Assembly: GCA_946894095.1 (NCBI GenBank)
Contig: OX335655.1
Span: forward strand, 18,848,001 to 18,912,000
Source of the DNA: Incurvaria masculella
Taxonomy: Eukaryota > Arthropoda > Insecta > Lepidoptera > Incurvariidae
DNA: 64,000 nt
Direction: 5' to 3'
Position 1 is the stretch's first letter. Each line of letters opens with the position of its first letter. Under the pieces are notes generated by a model. That model made no database searches. It was given only the letters and a program-made list of their open reading frames with translations, and had not been told where the DNA came from. Of the stretch, positions 53,158 through 63,100 are shown piece after piece. The translations under genes were made by a program, and so were the position numbers.

Positions 53158-54296
53158 TAAATAATATAAAGGGGAAAGTTTGTAATAATGGATGGATGGA
53201 TGGAGGGATGGATGGATGGATGGATGGATGTTTGTTACTCTTTCACGTAAAAACTACTGAATGGATTCTAATGAAACTTTACAATAATATAGCTTATACA
53301 TCAGAATAACACATAGGCTACAATTTATGTGCCCATGGGCTTTAGAACTTTCACGGGGCTGCGAAAACGATGCCGGTAGCGCTACTTCACACTAGGGGGA
53401 GAGGAGCCGGGGGCGGTGGCGGGGAGCGGCGGCGGGGGGAGGGCAGACGTCGTGACTGTTTGGTGTCCGTTTGGCGAATTTTCAAGGCACTAGCGATTTG
53501 TAAAACTTAGTACATGTACATTTAACTACCCGGGAATTAGGATTGGCTAAATAGAATTCAGTTCCGCTTACGCTAAGATGGGGCTGTCATACAAACTGCA
53601 ATGCTATGCACGGCTCGGCTTTGCGGCGGCAGCGCTTACTTTTACTGAAGTACGGCTTGGTATTTCCTGCAACTTTAGGACTACTTGGCATCACGCTAAA
53701 TCGCCGGAGGAGCGACCAACAGAATAAAATCCTTGAGAACCAATTACTCGATTTAGATGTGCATTGTATCTACGTCTAGCCTGATTCTACTAAAAACTTA
53801 TAGATTACATAATATAACGCTTCATTACCAGAAGGGTAAGTAGTGAGTCTTAAAGTCTTATAACATGCGAACCACTTACCTGATTTATATGCGTATTTTA
53901 TCAATGTATAGCATCTCTGGGAGCAGTCAGGTTCGAGATGGGTTACTGTTTTCGATGTTGAGGCTGGCTGTGGGTTGGAGTCCACGCAAAACTTACCTAC
54001 GTTACACGTTACTTACTAGGTAAGCAATATAGCAGTGAAAGTGCAGAAAGGTTCTCGCGGCAAATGTTTTTTTTTTAAATAGCCACCAAACGTCAACGAA
54101 GCTCTAAATGGGAATTATTGGATGTTTCTCATTAAATCATGCTATTTCGGCTCGAACGATCTTGATTAAATTTGGTACATGGATACATTGTCCTGGACCA
54201 GTTTGACCCTATTTTGGACCAGTCATGTGGGCTACTTTTTATCCATGAGATAATTTAGCCGACACTAACCCGAGCGGAGCCGGGTACCGCAGCTAG
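53158..54296 (+). mobile_element. Helitron-like element, tandem unit 2
   Basis: It repeats unit 1 base for base at an offset of exactly 1139, with about five or six substitutions seen by eye (one in the GGAT tract, plus for example CGATACTTC to CGCTACTTC, CTTAAAGATT to CTTATAGATT and GCAATGTAGC to GCAATATAGC). Confidence 0.75.
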
Positions 54297-54881
54297 TACT
54301 ATATAAATTTGTGCGGAACTCCATAGACCGGAAGAAGGTCCATAGACTACGCTGCGCTTCAGATTCAGATAGATTCGTTTGAGAAATGCCACTTGATGTA
54401 CCTACCTAGTTATCAAGTGGCATTTCTCAAACGGCGTGGGATGTTTCCCACGGCGCGCGCGGCGTTTGAAAAACATTGCTAAATTAGGAAACAAGCAAAT
54501 GAGGTGTCCCAGCAGGAACGGATTCATAAGTAAAAGTGGTGGACATAGTGAACGTACGGGCTCCAATTCGATTACAATAATAAAGCCTAGACACAGGACA
54601 GAGGGGGTTATGACCCCTCCCCCCCCCCCTGGAGCCCCCCTTTTCTGTTCCCGTCTTTGAGTGGGAATGGGCAAAATTTTGCACGTTAGTTTCGCCGTGT
54701 GGGTTTCGACCCTTAAAATAATACAAGTGCATTATCTGCATGTCTTTATTTATAAGTCATTCGTCGTTAGAAAAAATAGGTAGACGCTACACGCTAATTC
54801 AGCCTTATGTTGGTCTTTGCTACGTTACTTCAGTAAAACCTCTGCGTTTCCCACACAAATAGAAATTAAACGATCGCTCAC
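54297..54881. other. Unassigned stretch with a stem-loop
   Basis: It contains the hairpin at 54376-54433 and a C-run at 54619-54630. Frames at 54402-54741 on both strands have no domain. Confidence 0.3.
54376..54433. repeat. Perfect inverted repeat, 22-base arms, 14-base loop
   Basis: Arms 54376-54397 and 54412-54433 are exact reverse complements containing GAGAAATGCCACTTG. Confidence 0.88.
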
Positions 54882-54936
54882 CTGTAAAAATCAGCGCGAA
54901 CACTACTGCCGCGAGACCGCTCGCCTGTCGGAGCAT
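54882..54936 (-). CDS. Candidate first exon encoding a signal peptide
   Basis: On the minus strand, ATG at 54936-54934 stands in a favourable CAACAATG context and opens an 18-codon frame, MLRQASGLAAVVFALIFT. It then runs into a strong donor, G|GTGAGC, at 54881. A positively charged start, a hydrophobic core and a phase-1 intron at this point are the usual design of a first exon of a secreted or membrane protein. CpG-rich sequence lies upstream (54950-55400). The following exons are not identified. The gene would extend to lower coordinates. Confidence 0.5.
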
Positions 54937-54949
54937 TGTTGCACACTCA

Positions 54950-55430
54950 AATGCACACAGAAACCGCACACAAACCGCGCCCACCTATTTAGCTTGACAC
55001 CTGTCAATCCACGCCGCCAAATCGGCCACACACGCTCGGTTACACGAATAGCCGTTATATTTTCACCAATCACTGCAGCGTCACAGTTTTATCGCTGAAA
55101 ATAAATAAGAGACCACTCGGTGAAAAGATCGCGTCGTGGGCAGCTGTTGTTTTGAAGATCCCGCGAGTGCTTGCACGCAGATGTTTTCCGAGGAGCGACG
55201 CGACCCAACTCGACGGAGGTGTGGAGCGCACTGAGCCGCCATTGGGCGGGCCGAGCGCCAACAAGTGGCGCCGCGGCTGCAGAATCCACTTGAGATCTCC
55301 GTTCCGCCGAGTTGACAAACAGCTGATCGCGGCCACGTGGCTCCGCGGTGACCTTGCGCGCCAACGTGTACTGCGTGCAGAATTGCAGAAAACGACAAAA
55401 TAACGTTAAAAATCACAGAAGATTGAGGCA
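54950..55430 (-). promoter_or_regulatory. CpG-rich upstream region of the signal-peptide exon
   Basis: A CpG-dense block, strongest at 55190-55380, with a CCAAT element at 55065-55069. Open frames on both strands are typical of GC-rich non-coding sequence. I infer a promoter and 5' UTR for the minus-strand exon at 54882-54936. Confidence 0.4.
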
Positions 55431-55627
55431 GGTTAAAATGATGATGTTGCAACTACGTAGGCGGGCATAGAATTTTTATGTAACTAAAGTTCACGCCAAA
55501 CTTAAATGAGCTTCTAAAGCCTACGCGTGTACTCTACACGTACGTACTAACGTACTAGCGGGCAGTTGTGTCGTACTTACAGTCATACCTACAACTTGAA
55601 ATAATTAATTTTGTAACAATATCTATT
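55431..55627. other. Short unassigned stretch
   Basis: GTACGTACTAACGTACTAG-like short repeats lie near 55540-55560. Nothing else. Confidence 0.3.
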
Positions 55628-56010
55628 GGCGTAGAGACTTGCCTAGCATACAGAGGTCTGGGTTCAAATCCTCGCCCAGTTCATGCACCATAGTTCTTAG
55701 TTAGATAAGTGCATTTCGTCACGAATGCGAGCTGCTCCATGTTTTGGAATCCATGTAAAACTGTAGGTCCCCTTCCTCTACTATGTGGTAGGGATTAAGC
55801 CCGCCCGGGTTGATGCCATCGCGTTGGATTAGATGTCGAGCGGCAATGAAAAATCGTCCGTGTTTCCCATCCAGTTCAATGCACCCGTGCTCACAAAGGG
55901 AAGATCCTGGCACGGCATCTAATACCTTCGGGAATGTGGTGTATTGGCCTAATATTATAACGGTAGATGTGTCGTATTATCCATCCATATCAGGTTGCAT
56001 AAAAAACCTA
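55628..56010 (+). mobile_element. tRNA-headed SINE, diverged
   Basis: The head keeps the B box (GGTTCAAATCC) but the A box is degraded. The shared body and a tail ending CAGGTTGCATAAAAAA follow. Confidence 0.8.
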
Positions 56011-56284
56011 AATTACGTGTAATCGGAAGGGGTTACCACCTCGGTTTCCGCTAGCCACGTAAAAAAATAGCCATAAAACACCCAGAAACAATACATTTGC
56101 GCTGTACCGCGCCATGCGTGTAACCTAACCTATAACCGAACCTTACCTAACCCAACCTAACCTAACTAATTTAGGATGCGGCCAGCACTGTCATACCGTG
56201 ATTGTCATATGGGTGGCAGAGTTAGGGGCACGTACGAGCCCCGAAGTATGTATTGTGGTATGATTATTATATTTACTAACTTTT
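56011..56284. other. Unassigned stretch with telomere-like run
   Basis: TAACCTAACCTATAACCG...CCTAACCCAACCTAACCTAAC at 56128-56165 is a degenerate CCTAA run. Confidence 0.45.
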
Positions 56285-56477
56285 ATTTGATTTGATATTA
56301 CATTGTTTCAAAAATGACGATGGCTTTTTACACCTGAATAATTTATATCATATTTCCCATGGAGGTGAAGAATGTATAATTTATATTAATTTAAAATGAG
56401 ATGTCATTATATTAGTCAAAGTTTGCCTTTCACCAATGTATATATAATGTTCTTTGTGAGTAGAAGTAATCAATCAA
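56285..56477 (-). repeat. Dispersed repeat H, inverse partner
   Basis: GGCTTTTTACACCTGAATAA, AAATGAGATGTCATT and TTTCACCAATGTATATATAA are the reverse of 33640-33750. CATGGAGGTGAAG lies inside. Confidence 0.55.
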
Positions 56478-56658
56478 TCACTGTAATCTAAGGAATGTGA
56501 CATGTATGTATGTATACTCGACCGTGAAGCAAGGACACATTAATTAAAGAAAGAGCCCAGTAAAAAGAACCACGAATATACTGCAAGGCTGGATCCGAGC
56601 CAGCAAAACATACCATTCGCGGGTATTGGGTCTACCAATTTCGCCACCGGCTGCATAC
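56478..56658 (-). mobile_element. Second tRNA-derived SINE family (R), copy 2
   Basis: On the minus strand the head reads GCCGGTGGCGAAATTGGTAG (A box TGGCGAAATTGG), and 43 bases on GGCTCGGATCC (B box-like). The body follows and ends in TATACATACATACATG. Spacing and boxes are those of a tRNA-derived pol III promoter. Confidence 0.65.
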
Positions 56659-56660
56659 CC

Positions 56661-56784
56661 ATAATTTGGTATTCTCCTATAGTCCCCCCTCTCGTAATGA
56701 ATGCCTGCTACTAACACAGTGCTTATGATTATACCTACATACATTTATTTAACGCTTCATCTGCGTTGCGGGCATTGACTGCAA
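56661..56784. other. Short unassigned stretch
   Basis: Nothing recognised. Confidence 0.3.
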
Positions 56785-56868
56785 AGATTGAACATTCAAA
56801 CATATTGCCGTCACCACCAAAATCGTATTTGGCATCAGACGCTAGAGCCAGTCCTAGGTTGACTTAAG
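56785..56868 (-). repeat. Dispersed repeat S, copy 2
   Basis: AAATCGTATTTGGCATCAGA and AGAGCCAGTCCTAGG are the reverse of 26536-26600. Confidence 0.6.
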
Positions 56869-56881
56869 TAAATATACTTTT

Positions 56882-57835
56882 ATGAAAATATACGCCTTGA
56901 AGGCGATAGTAGTGCATTGTGAGGTTAAATCTAAGCTCACCCTAAACTGCATCCAAACGCTGAATGTGCTCGGGGAAATGAATGACATAATCCTGAGATG
57001 GGTCACTCAGGAATCGACGGCAATAAAAAAGCCGATGAACTGGCAAAAGAAGGATCTAATAAACCCCAGATAGGACCTGAACCATCCTGTGGGATTTCTA
57101 AAAGCACTGCACTCGGAACATTACATGACTGGGCCCAAAACCAAAGCCTATGCCAGTGGAAAAGCAAGCCAGGGCTTAAAGCACATCAAGGCTCTTATAA
57201 TGGAATTTTCCCAGAAAAGAGCATTCAAGCTAATCAACCTAAGCCGAAATCAACTCCACCAGAGCTCCAACAGGATAGGATGAGGTTGACAAACATGGAT
57301 TTATGCAGGTACTGTCTTGAACAAGAAAAGAAACCGATCCACCTTCTGTGCGACTGTGGACCACTAATCCACAAAATAAATGCCATCCTTGGGGGATACT
57401 TACTAGACCCAGATGACATCTAAGGCTGAGATAAATAGACGTAATAGAAACTAAGGCTGAGATAAATAGTCGCAACAGAAACTAAGACTAACGGAAAGTA
57501 GTACTTTGTGACGTCACTTTGACACATTTTGTATGGACGAAATCTCGAAGTGATGCAAATTGACGTCACAAAGTACTACTTTTCGTTAGTCTTAGTTTCG
57601 GTTACGACTATTTATCTCAGCCTAAGACTAACGGAAAGTAGTACTTTGTGACGTCACTTTGCCACATTTTATATGGACGCAATCTCAAAGTAATGCAAAT
57701 CGACGTCACAAAGTACTACTTTTCGTTAGTCTTAGTTTCTGTTACGACTGTTTATCTCAGCCTAAGTCATCGCACCTCAAAAAATCCTACTCTTCCTGAA
57801 AGAGGCAGGCATTGCGGGTGAACTGTAAGAAGGGA
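56882..57835 (+). pseudogene. RNase H end of a non-LTR retrotransposon, frameshifted and interrupted
   Basis: 56882-56997 reads ALKAIVVHCEVKSKL and IILRWV. After a frameshift, 56999 onward reads GHSGIDGNKKADELA, the C-terminal RNase H motif, and then CRYCLEQEKKPIHLLCDC, a cysteine/histidine finger often found behind RNase H in I/R1/Jockey-type ORF2. The frame reaches PDDI and a stop at 57421. About 345 bases of palindromic MITE sequence follow. After that (57767-57827) the protein-like text resumes as APQKILLFLKEAGIAGEL and a stop. I infer one original ORF broken by the MITE. The copy is 5' truncated. Confidence 0.78.
57421..57766. mobile_element. Tandem palindromic MITEs with CRE-like octamers
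   Basis: A partial arm (57423-57453), one full palindrome (57454-57625) and one partial palindrome (57625-57765), all built from arms starting GGCTGAGATAAATAG / CTATTTATCTCAGCC. TGACGTCA occurs at 57509-57516, 57561-57568 and 57649-57656, and CGACGTCA at 57701-57708. Confidence 0.82.
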
Positions 57836-57994
57836 AAAGTCACAATAGATTTGGAAACGTCGCAGTGACAGCGTGGCTAAAAAGGTCGCAACCTAACTTA
57901 AAAATAATAATAAATGCCTACAATTTCTTTACAGCGGATGGAAGCGTCTCGCTTTCGCTAATAAATAAGCGGTAAAAGTGAATTTCAAGGTTGA
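57836..57994. other. Retroelement 3' UTR-like stretch
   Basis: CGCAACCTAACTTAAAAATAATAATAAATG may be the 3' UTR of the element whose ORF ends at 57827. Confidence 0.35.
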
Positions 57995-58330
57995 CCCTTC
58001 TGCTTTTAGTTCTTATAATGATTTTTTCCAGGTCCAAAATAGGATTTTTTTGGTCAATTATAATTCGACCTTACTGCGGACAGGTAAATTAATGCGTGTT
58101 AATGCGGCCATAATTCGCTGGCATTCCAAAGCATCAGTGAAACTCAAGCTGCTAGTTACCCATACCTGCCTTCTACTGATGCTCGACTATGGAACGGTGC
58201 AGCTGCCCTCCCGCTACAAATCCAGAAACAGGCTACTTATCGAGCGCCAGTAAAGAATCGTGCTGAAGACTGAAGGCAGCTTCCTGAAGAGTAGCTTTTT
58301 GAGATACTTGACCAGGATCCGTGGCACATC
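57995..58330 (+). pseudogene. Weak non-LTR reverse transcriptase C-terminal relic
   Basis: The frame containing VKLKLLVTHTCLLLMLDYGT and SRNRLLIERQ followed by RIVLKTEG resembles, loosely, the KLL.y...l.p.l.Y...w....k...l...Q...LR segment near the end of Jockey-like reverse transcriptases. It has a stop in the middle and no flanking domain. Confidence 0.35.
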
Positions 58331-58733
58331 CATGCTTACTACATAATAGCAGACAAATGCTTAAAAAAGGTCTAGGTAGTACGTTGACCCTACAACCCAC
58401 TGCGGGTTGTACGTAGATGACGGTGAGAGAACGCCGAGACTCAGTGAGAGGAAAATAGCCCCAAGACCGCACCGTCTGTAGCCCCAGCGGCCAGAGAGTG
58501 GGCGGACGGGGGGTGGAGACCGGGGCTCGTTTGTGTGGGAATAGGGTGGCTGTTTTTAAATACAACAATGGAGGCGCCGGCGAGTCGGTTTGATTACAAA
58601 TTAGCTTATTGTTTTCTAGTTCCAAAAACACGGAGGAAAGCGTAAGATTATCACATGACACTATTTGGTGCAACAAATATGCGACGATGCGCGTCCCGAA
58701 TTGGTGAGCGAACTAGCTACAGTTAGGGCCGAG
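58331..58733. other. Unassigned stretch
   Basis: CpG-containing sequence with open frames on both strands (58233-58676 minus is one). No domain supports a gene. Confidence 0.3.
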
Positions 58734-58885
58734 TGCACGAAAGGGCAAAAAATTTAAATCCACGTAAAAGTATGACTAAACACGTCACTATGTGTGGGCA
58801 GTATGGAAGGAACTTTATGCTATTCACTAAAAGTGACGTGTTTGAACATTGATTAATTGAGCCGTCGCTAACTTGGCTGCGCGGA
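58734..58885 (-). mobile_element. MITE L, copy 3
   Basis: The reverse of the copies at 39487 and 51425: CCGAGTGCACGAAAGG at left, then AAACACGTCACT and AAAGTGACGTGTTTGAAC. Confidence 0.75.
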
Positions 58886-59741
58886 TTATTGCCGTACTAA
58901 ACGGGATTTTGTTTGGTTAGTCAAGTGCTAATCCCGTACTAAATTTTGACAGGTTCACTCTGAATACATGCAAGCATTTTTGGTCATGTATATAAATTCG
59001 GGATTTTTACATTATTTCGGCAGGGCTAGCACCTACATTTTTCAGCATGCTTCTGCGATTGCTACCGCAATATGATCTCTCAATGTAATACATTATAAGC
59101 TGTGAAAACGCAGTTTGAGTGAAGATACTCCACTGAAAATCGATGCATCATATTGGGCGCTCGCAAGCTAATATGCTTTGTCAATTGTTAATGTAAAGGT
59201 AAAATACCATTTGGCGAAAGACCCTGCTTCCCATAACACAGGGAATCCTAGCATGGGTAGCGGGACTCCTGTAGCTTGAATAGCCTTTGGACGTAGTAAT
59301 AAGGAATAATAAAAAATAAAAAAGTACTTAGGCTAGTTTGTTGATATTAAATAAATTTTTATTTGATTTGATTTTGATTGTGAGTATTTTCCGCTTTCTT
59401 CATCTGCAATACGGCCGTTGAGCTGCGTGGTGGCTGAGCCGCGCGGCTTCACACAAACCGCACAACGTCTAGGAAATTGACATCGGAGAAGTAGGAAACG
59501 TCAAAATATAAAATCGACAGAGCATAGAAATAGGATATTCTATATTTTCTATGATAGAAATAACCTTACTTTTTCGTAAAAAACCTACCGTAATCCTATA
59601 ATTTCCTTACTTATATCTGACTGACTGGTACGGCTGCCTGCCTATTCGGATTTGCAAGATTAAATCCCGCATTTCCTTTGGCTAGGTACTCTCAAATAGT
59701 TTCCTATGATATCTTGTCATTGAACTCAGTCAGACGGCTCA
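58886..59741. other. Upstream region of ECSIT
   Basis: 59170-59385 ends in AAATAAATTTTTATTTGATT, like a plus-strand retroelement 3' end. A GC-richer patch lies at 59410-59470 (GGCCGTTGAGCTGCGTGGTG). No TATA box is found close to the ECSIT start. The core promoter is probably within 59600-59735. Confidence 0.4.
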
Positions 59742-60126
59742 ATGGCTTCGAGCCTGCTTCGCACTTGGTTGCGCGCTCGCGCCGGAGGCACCGCTCTCTC
59801 GCGCTGGGCCCACACCGACAAGAATGTCGTGGTTTACGATCCGTTCTCAAAAGTCAAAGAGAAAGACAAGAAGACCTACCTCAGTCTGGTGAAGGTCTTC
59901 GAGGGCAGGGATACGCGCCGACGCGGGCACGTCGAGTTCATCTACGCGGCTCTAGCGCAGATGAAGGATTTCGGCGTGCAGAAGGACCTGGAGGTCTACA
60001 AGACCCTTCTGGAAGTGTTCCCCAAGGGGAAGTTCATACCCAGCAACATATTCCAGGCTGAGTTTATGCACTATCCGAAGCAGCAGCAGTGTGCGGTCGA
60101 CTTGCTCGAGCAGATGGAGGATAACG
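59742..60126 (+). CDS. ECSIT: ECSIT exon 1
   Basis: This exon encodes residues 1-128 plus the first base of codon 129. It carries the presequence and the first half of the helical, PPR-like ECSIT domain. The donor is GTGAGA at 60127. The start context is CTCAATGG. An arthropod initiator-like TCAGTCAG lies at 59726-59733, only about 15 bases upstream of the ATG, so the 5' UTR could be very short. That last point is inference. Confidence 0.93.
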
Positions 60127-63100
60127 GTGAGAAATGGAACAAAAATGTTACATTTTGTTGCAACTAATTCCAAAACGAGTACAACAGTGAGTAATGTATT
60201 CGCAGACATTTTTCATCCATGCCTTGTGTGAAACTTGTTGGAGTCTACCAATTTTTATTTATTATGGTAGAGTAGTTTGTTTATATTTTGTTATTTCATT
60301 TCAATTAAAAAAATCTTGCACGGTTTTACCACACAATTGGACATTTTTGGGGTGTATTATTATCCAGAGGAAGGAGGGAAAAGAAAATTAAAGTTGTCCA
60401 AATTCAAATGTAGCATTTATTTATTATGGCTGCTACTATCAATTAGTGTAGTTCCTACGCGCACTGAAAGTAGGTATAATGAAATCTATATTTTTTAGAA
60501 AAACCTCTGCAATCTGACCCAAAAAAATTGGATGCTTAGTTAGTAAATGGGTTTTATCTTTCAAAGTAATGTAAAAATAGCAAAGAAATATTGTTGGGAA
60601 CATTTGGGAACTTTAAAGAATTGTTTAACCCCACCCCTGGCCAAGAATGGAAAATAAGTATGGGACTCTGATAATTTATTACTCCACAAGATTTGTACGC
60701 ATTTATGCAAGGAATGACCCTGGACCGAATATGAGAGCGGATAAGGAAGGTTTGGGTATTACCCATCTATTTACAGATCCATAAAAAAAAACTTGTTCGT
60801 TCAAAATGTAACAAAATATTTAGAAATTTTAGAAGTAAATGCAAAACACGCAGCTCATAGGCACTGGAATCGCTTTACGTACCAGAGGTTTTTGGTTCAA
60901 TCCCCACCCGTTTGGGCCCACATTCTTTCTCTTAGTTGGAATTTCGTCATGAATGCGAGCCGTTGCACACTTTGGAATCCATTTAAAATAGTAGGCCCCC
61001 TTCCCCTACTTTAAGCCCTCTGGGTTAGTACAATCAAGTTAGATGAAAGATGTTCAAAGCGGTAATGGAAAATTGTCCTTGCTTTTATTCCGGTTCAATG
61101 TAGCCGTGCTCATAACGGGAAGGTTTTAACATGGCACCTTATTCCTTCGGGAATTGCAGTATGTGGGGCTAATATCATTACGGTTGGTGTGATTTTCGCC
61201 ATCCATGTCCTGTTACATAAAAAAGACTATTTTCAAATAATTTATTTCGCTGAAGAAACTCTGATTCATTCATGGGATCTCCGGCACCATATCTAAACAA
61301 ACCGGATCTTGAACACAAAGTGATTCCGTAAAATGAAAGCCATCACCATTACGTAAAAGTGACGTTATTTAAAAGCTTCTGACAGTCGCTGTATACCGGT
61401 CAACTTTGGACAAATTATACAAGCGCGTGCATACAACGCATTTCGAGTCCAATATAACAACGCCTTCCGAGCACTGCTGCGTCTGTCTCCCTGGTGCAGC
61501 GCCTCAGGAATGTTTGCGAAGCACAGAGTGGACGATTTCTATGCGCTACACCGTAAGAAGATTGGGAGTTTCAGTGCAAGGATACTAAAATCACGAAACT
61601 CTAGTCGCCGGTGTAGCCTCAGATATGACTTGTACTTTTTATATTTTCTGGAGCCGGAAAATGTCTTCCGGAAACACTTGAAGCACCTCTTACTGTAATG
61701 TTTATGGATCCTGGGTCTCAAATAAAGAATTTTATTATTATTATTATTTATTATTATTATTATTTCAGGTGTGATGCCCGACTTCGAGATGCAGGACATC
61801 CTGATGAACGTGTTCGGGGAGCGCGGCATCCCGCTGCGCAAGTACTGGCGCATGATGTACTGGATGCCCAAGTTCCGCAACCTGAGCCCGTGGCACCTGC
61901 CGCAGGAGCTGCCGGCGGACGCGCTGGCGCTCGCGAGGCTCGCCATCGAGAGGATCACCTCCGTCGACCCCGACATGGTCGTGCAAGTGCTGCAGGTATG
62001 ATTGAGTATATTATGCCCCTGAGTGGCTCTCCGCTCAAGGGCGTGTGGACCTGTCTTCCTTGCCATCATAGGTCATGGGTGTAATTCGTGGTTCCGTCCA
62101 TGCAGTGAGGATGGAAGGACGGGAGAAGCTATTCGAATGGCGACAGCGTAGCCACGAGTCCAAAACGTCTAACTGTAGTTAGCTCACTTACGAATTCGGG
62201 AAGCGCAGCAACGAAAGTTCACTGTGCTAAATTGCGTCCTATTGAAGTTATTAAACGTGTCGTTATGTGTTCTTACGTTTTGTTAGTGCTTTTGAACATC
62301 AGTAGTGAGCGAATTCTTAAGCGAGTTTCTGTTGCTCATTGTATCATTGTATGCTCAAAGACTGCCAGTCTTTGAGCATACAATCAACTGACTTGAGCGA
62401 TGTATTTAGTAGATACTCATTAATTTGTGGTTAAACGCCATCTGAACTAAAGGTATGTGATAAAATTTTGAAAAAATTCGAAAAACAAGTTACACAATGT
62501 GAAAAACAAAAAGGTTTTGCAAACATTTTGAAGTTTCCTATTACATTTTAGGATAAGAATAACTGTTTAGTAGTACTGAATATAAGTACCACGTGGACCA
62601 TATTTCACTGCTAGTCCGCAAAACTTCCGCGGCGCTGACACCCAATAAGTTCCACCCCCGCAGACGGAGGAGGTGGCGGCGTCGCTGGACAGGACGTGGC
62701 TCGTGAGCGCGCAGAGCCCGGCGCAGCGCGCGCTGCTCGCGCAGCAGCCGCCGGCCGAGCCGCTCGCCGTGCAGGGCCCCTACTCGGTTCACCTGCGCGA
62801 CCAGACCGTCACGTACTTCACGCTCGTCGGCAAGACGAGGGAGCACCCGGAGGTGGACGTCGACCCTGATGGTAAACTAGTCACGCCTCCTTCGTACACT
62901 AAGGCTGGAATGCACCAACTCTGGTTATGGTTACTGTTATCGTTAAATATTATCTGTCTTCTTTCTTCTTAGGTCTTAGAGATATATTAATTTGATTTTA
63001 ACACACAATATTAACTCCAGCCTAGGGCTTGAGTGTTGAATTAATGGTTATTATAGATGATTATTATTTGATAAATAACACTAGCAGCTACAAACTGATG

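Larger units (their letters stand above)
60127..61768 (+). other. ECSIT intron 1
   Basis: This 1642-base phase-1 intron runs from GTGAGA to TATTTCAG. It contains a diverged tRNA-headed SINE (60855-61228) and a non-LTR retrotransposon 3' fragment (61400-61760) that abuts the acceptor. The remaining 60127-60854 is AT-rich and shows no coding or repeat signal that I recognise. Confidence 0.85.

Noticed and set aside
55081..55452. Overlapping ORFs on both strands
   Set aside because: A CpG-rich region gives long frames in several phases at once. It fits an upstream regulatory region better than a protein.
58233..58676. 147-codon minus-strand ORF
   Set aside because: No domain was seen. It overlaps a weak sense-strand retroelement relic and lies in GC-richer sequence where long chance frames are expected.
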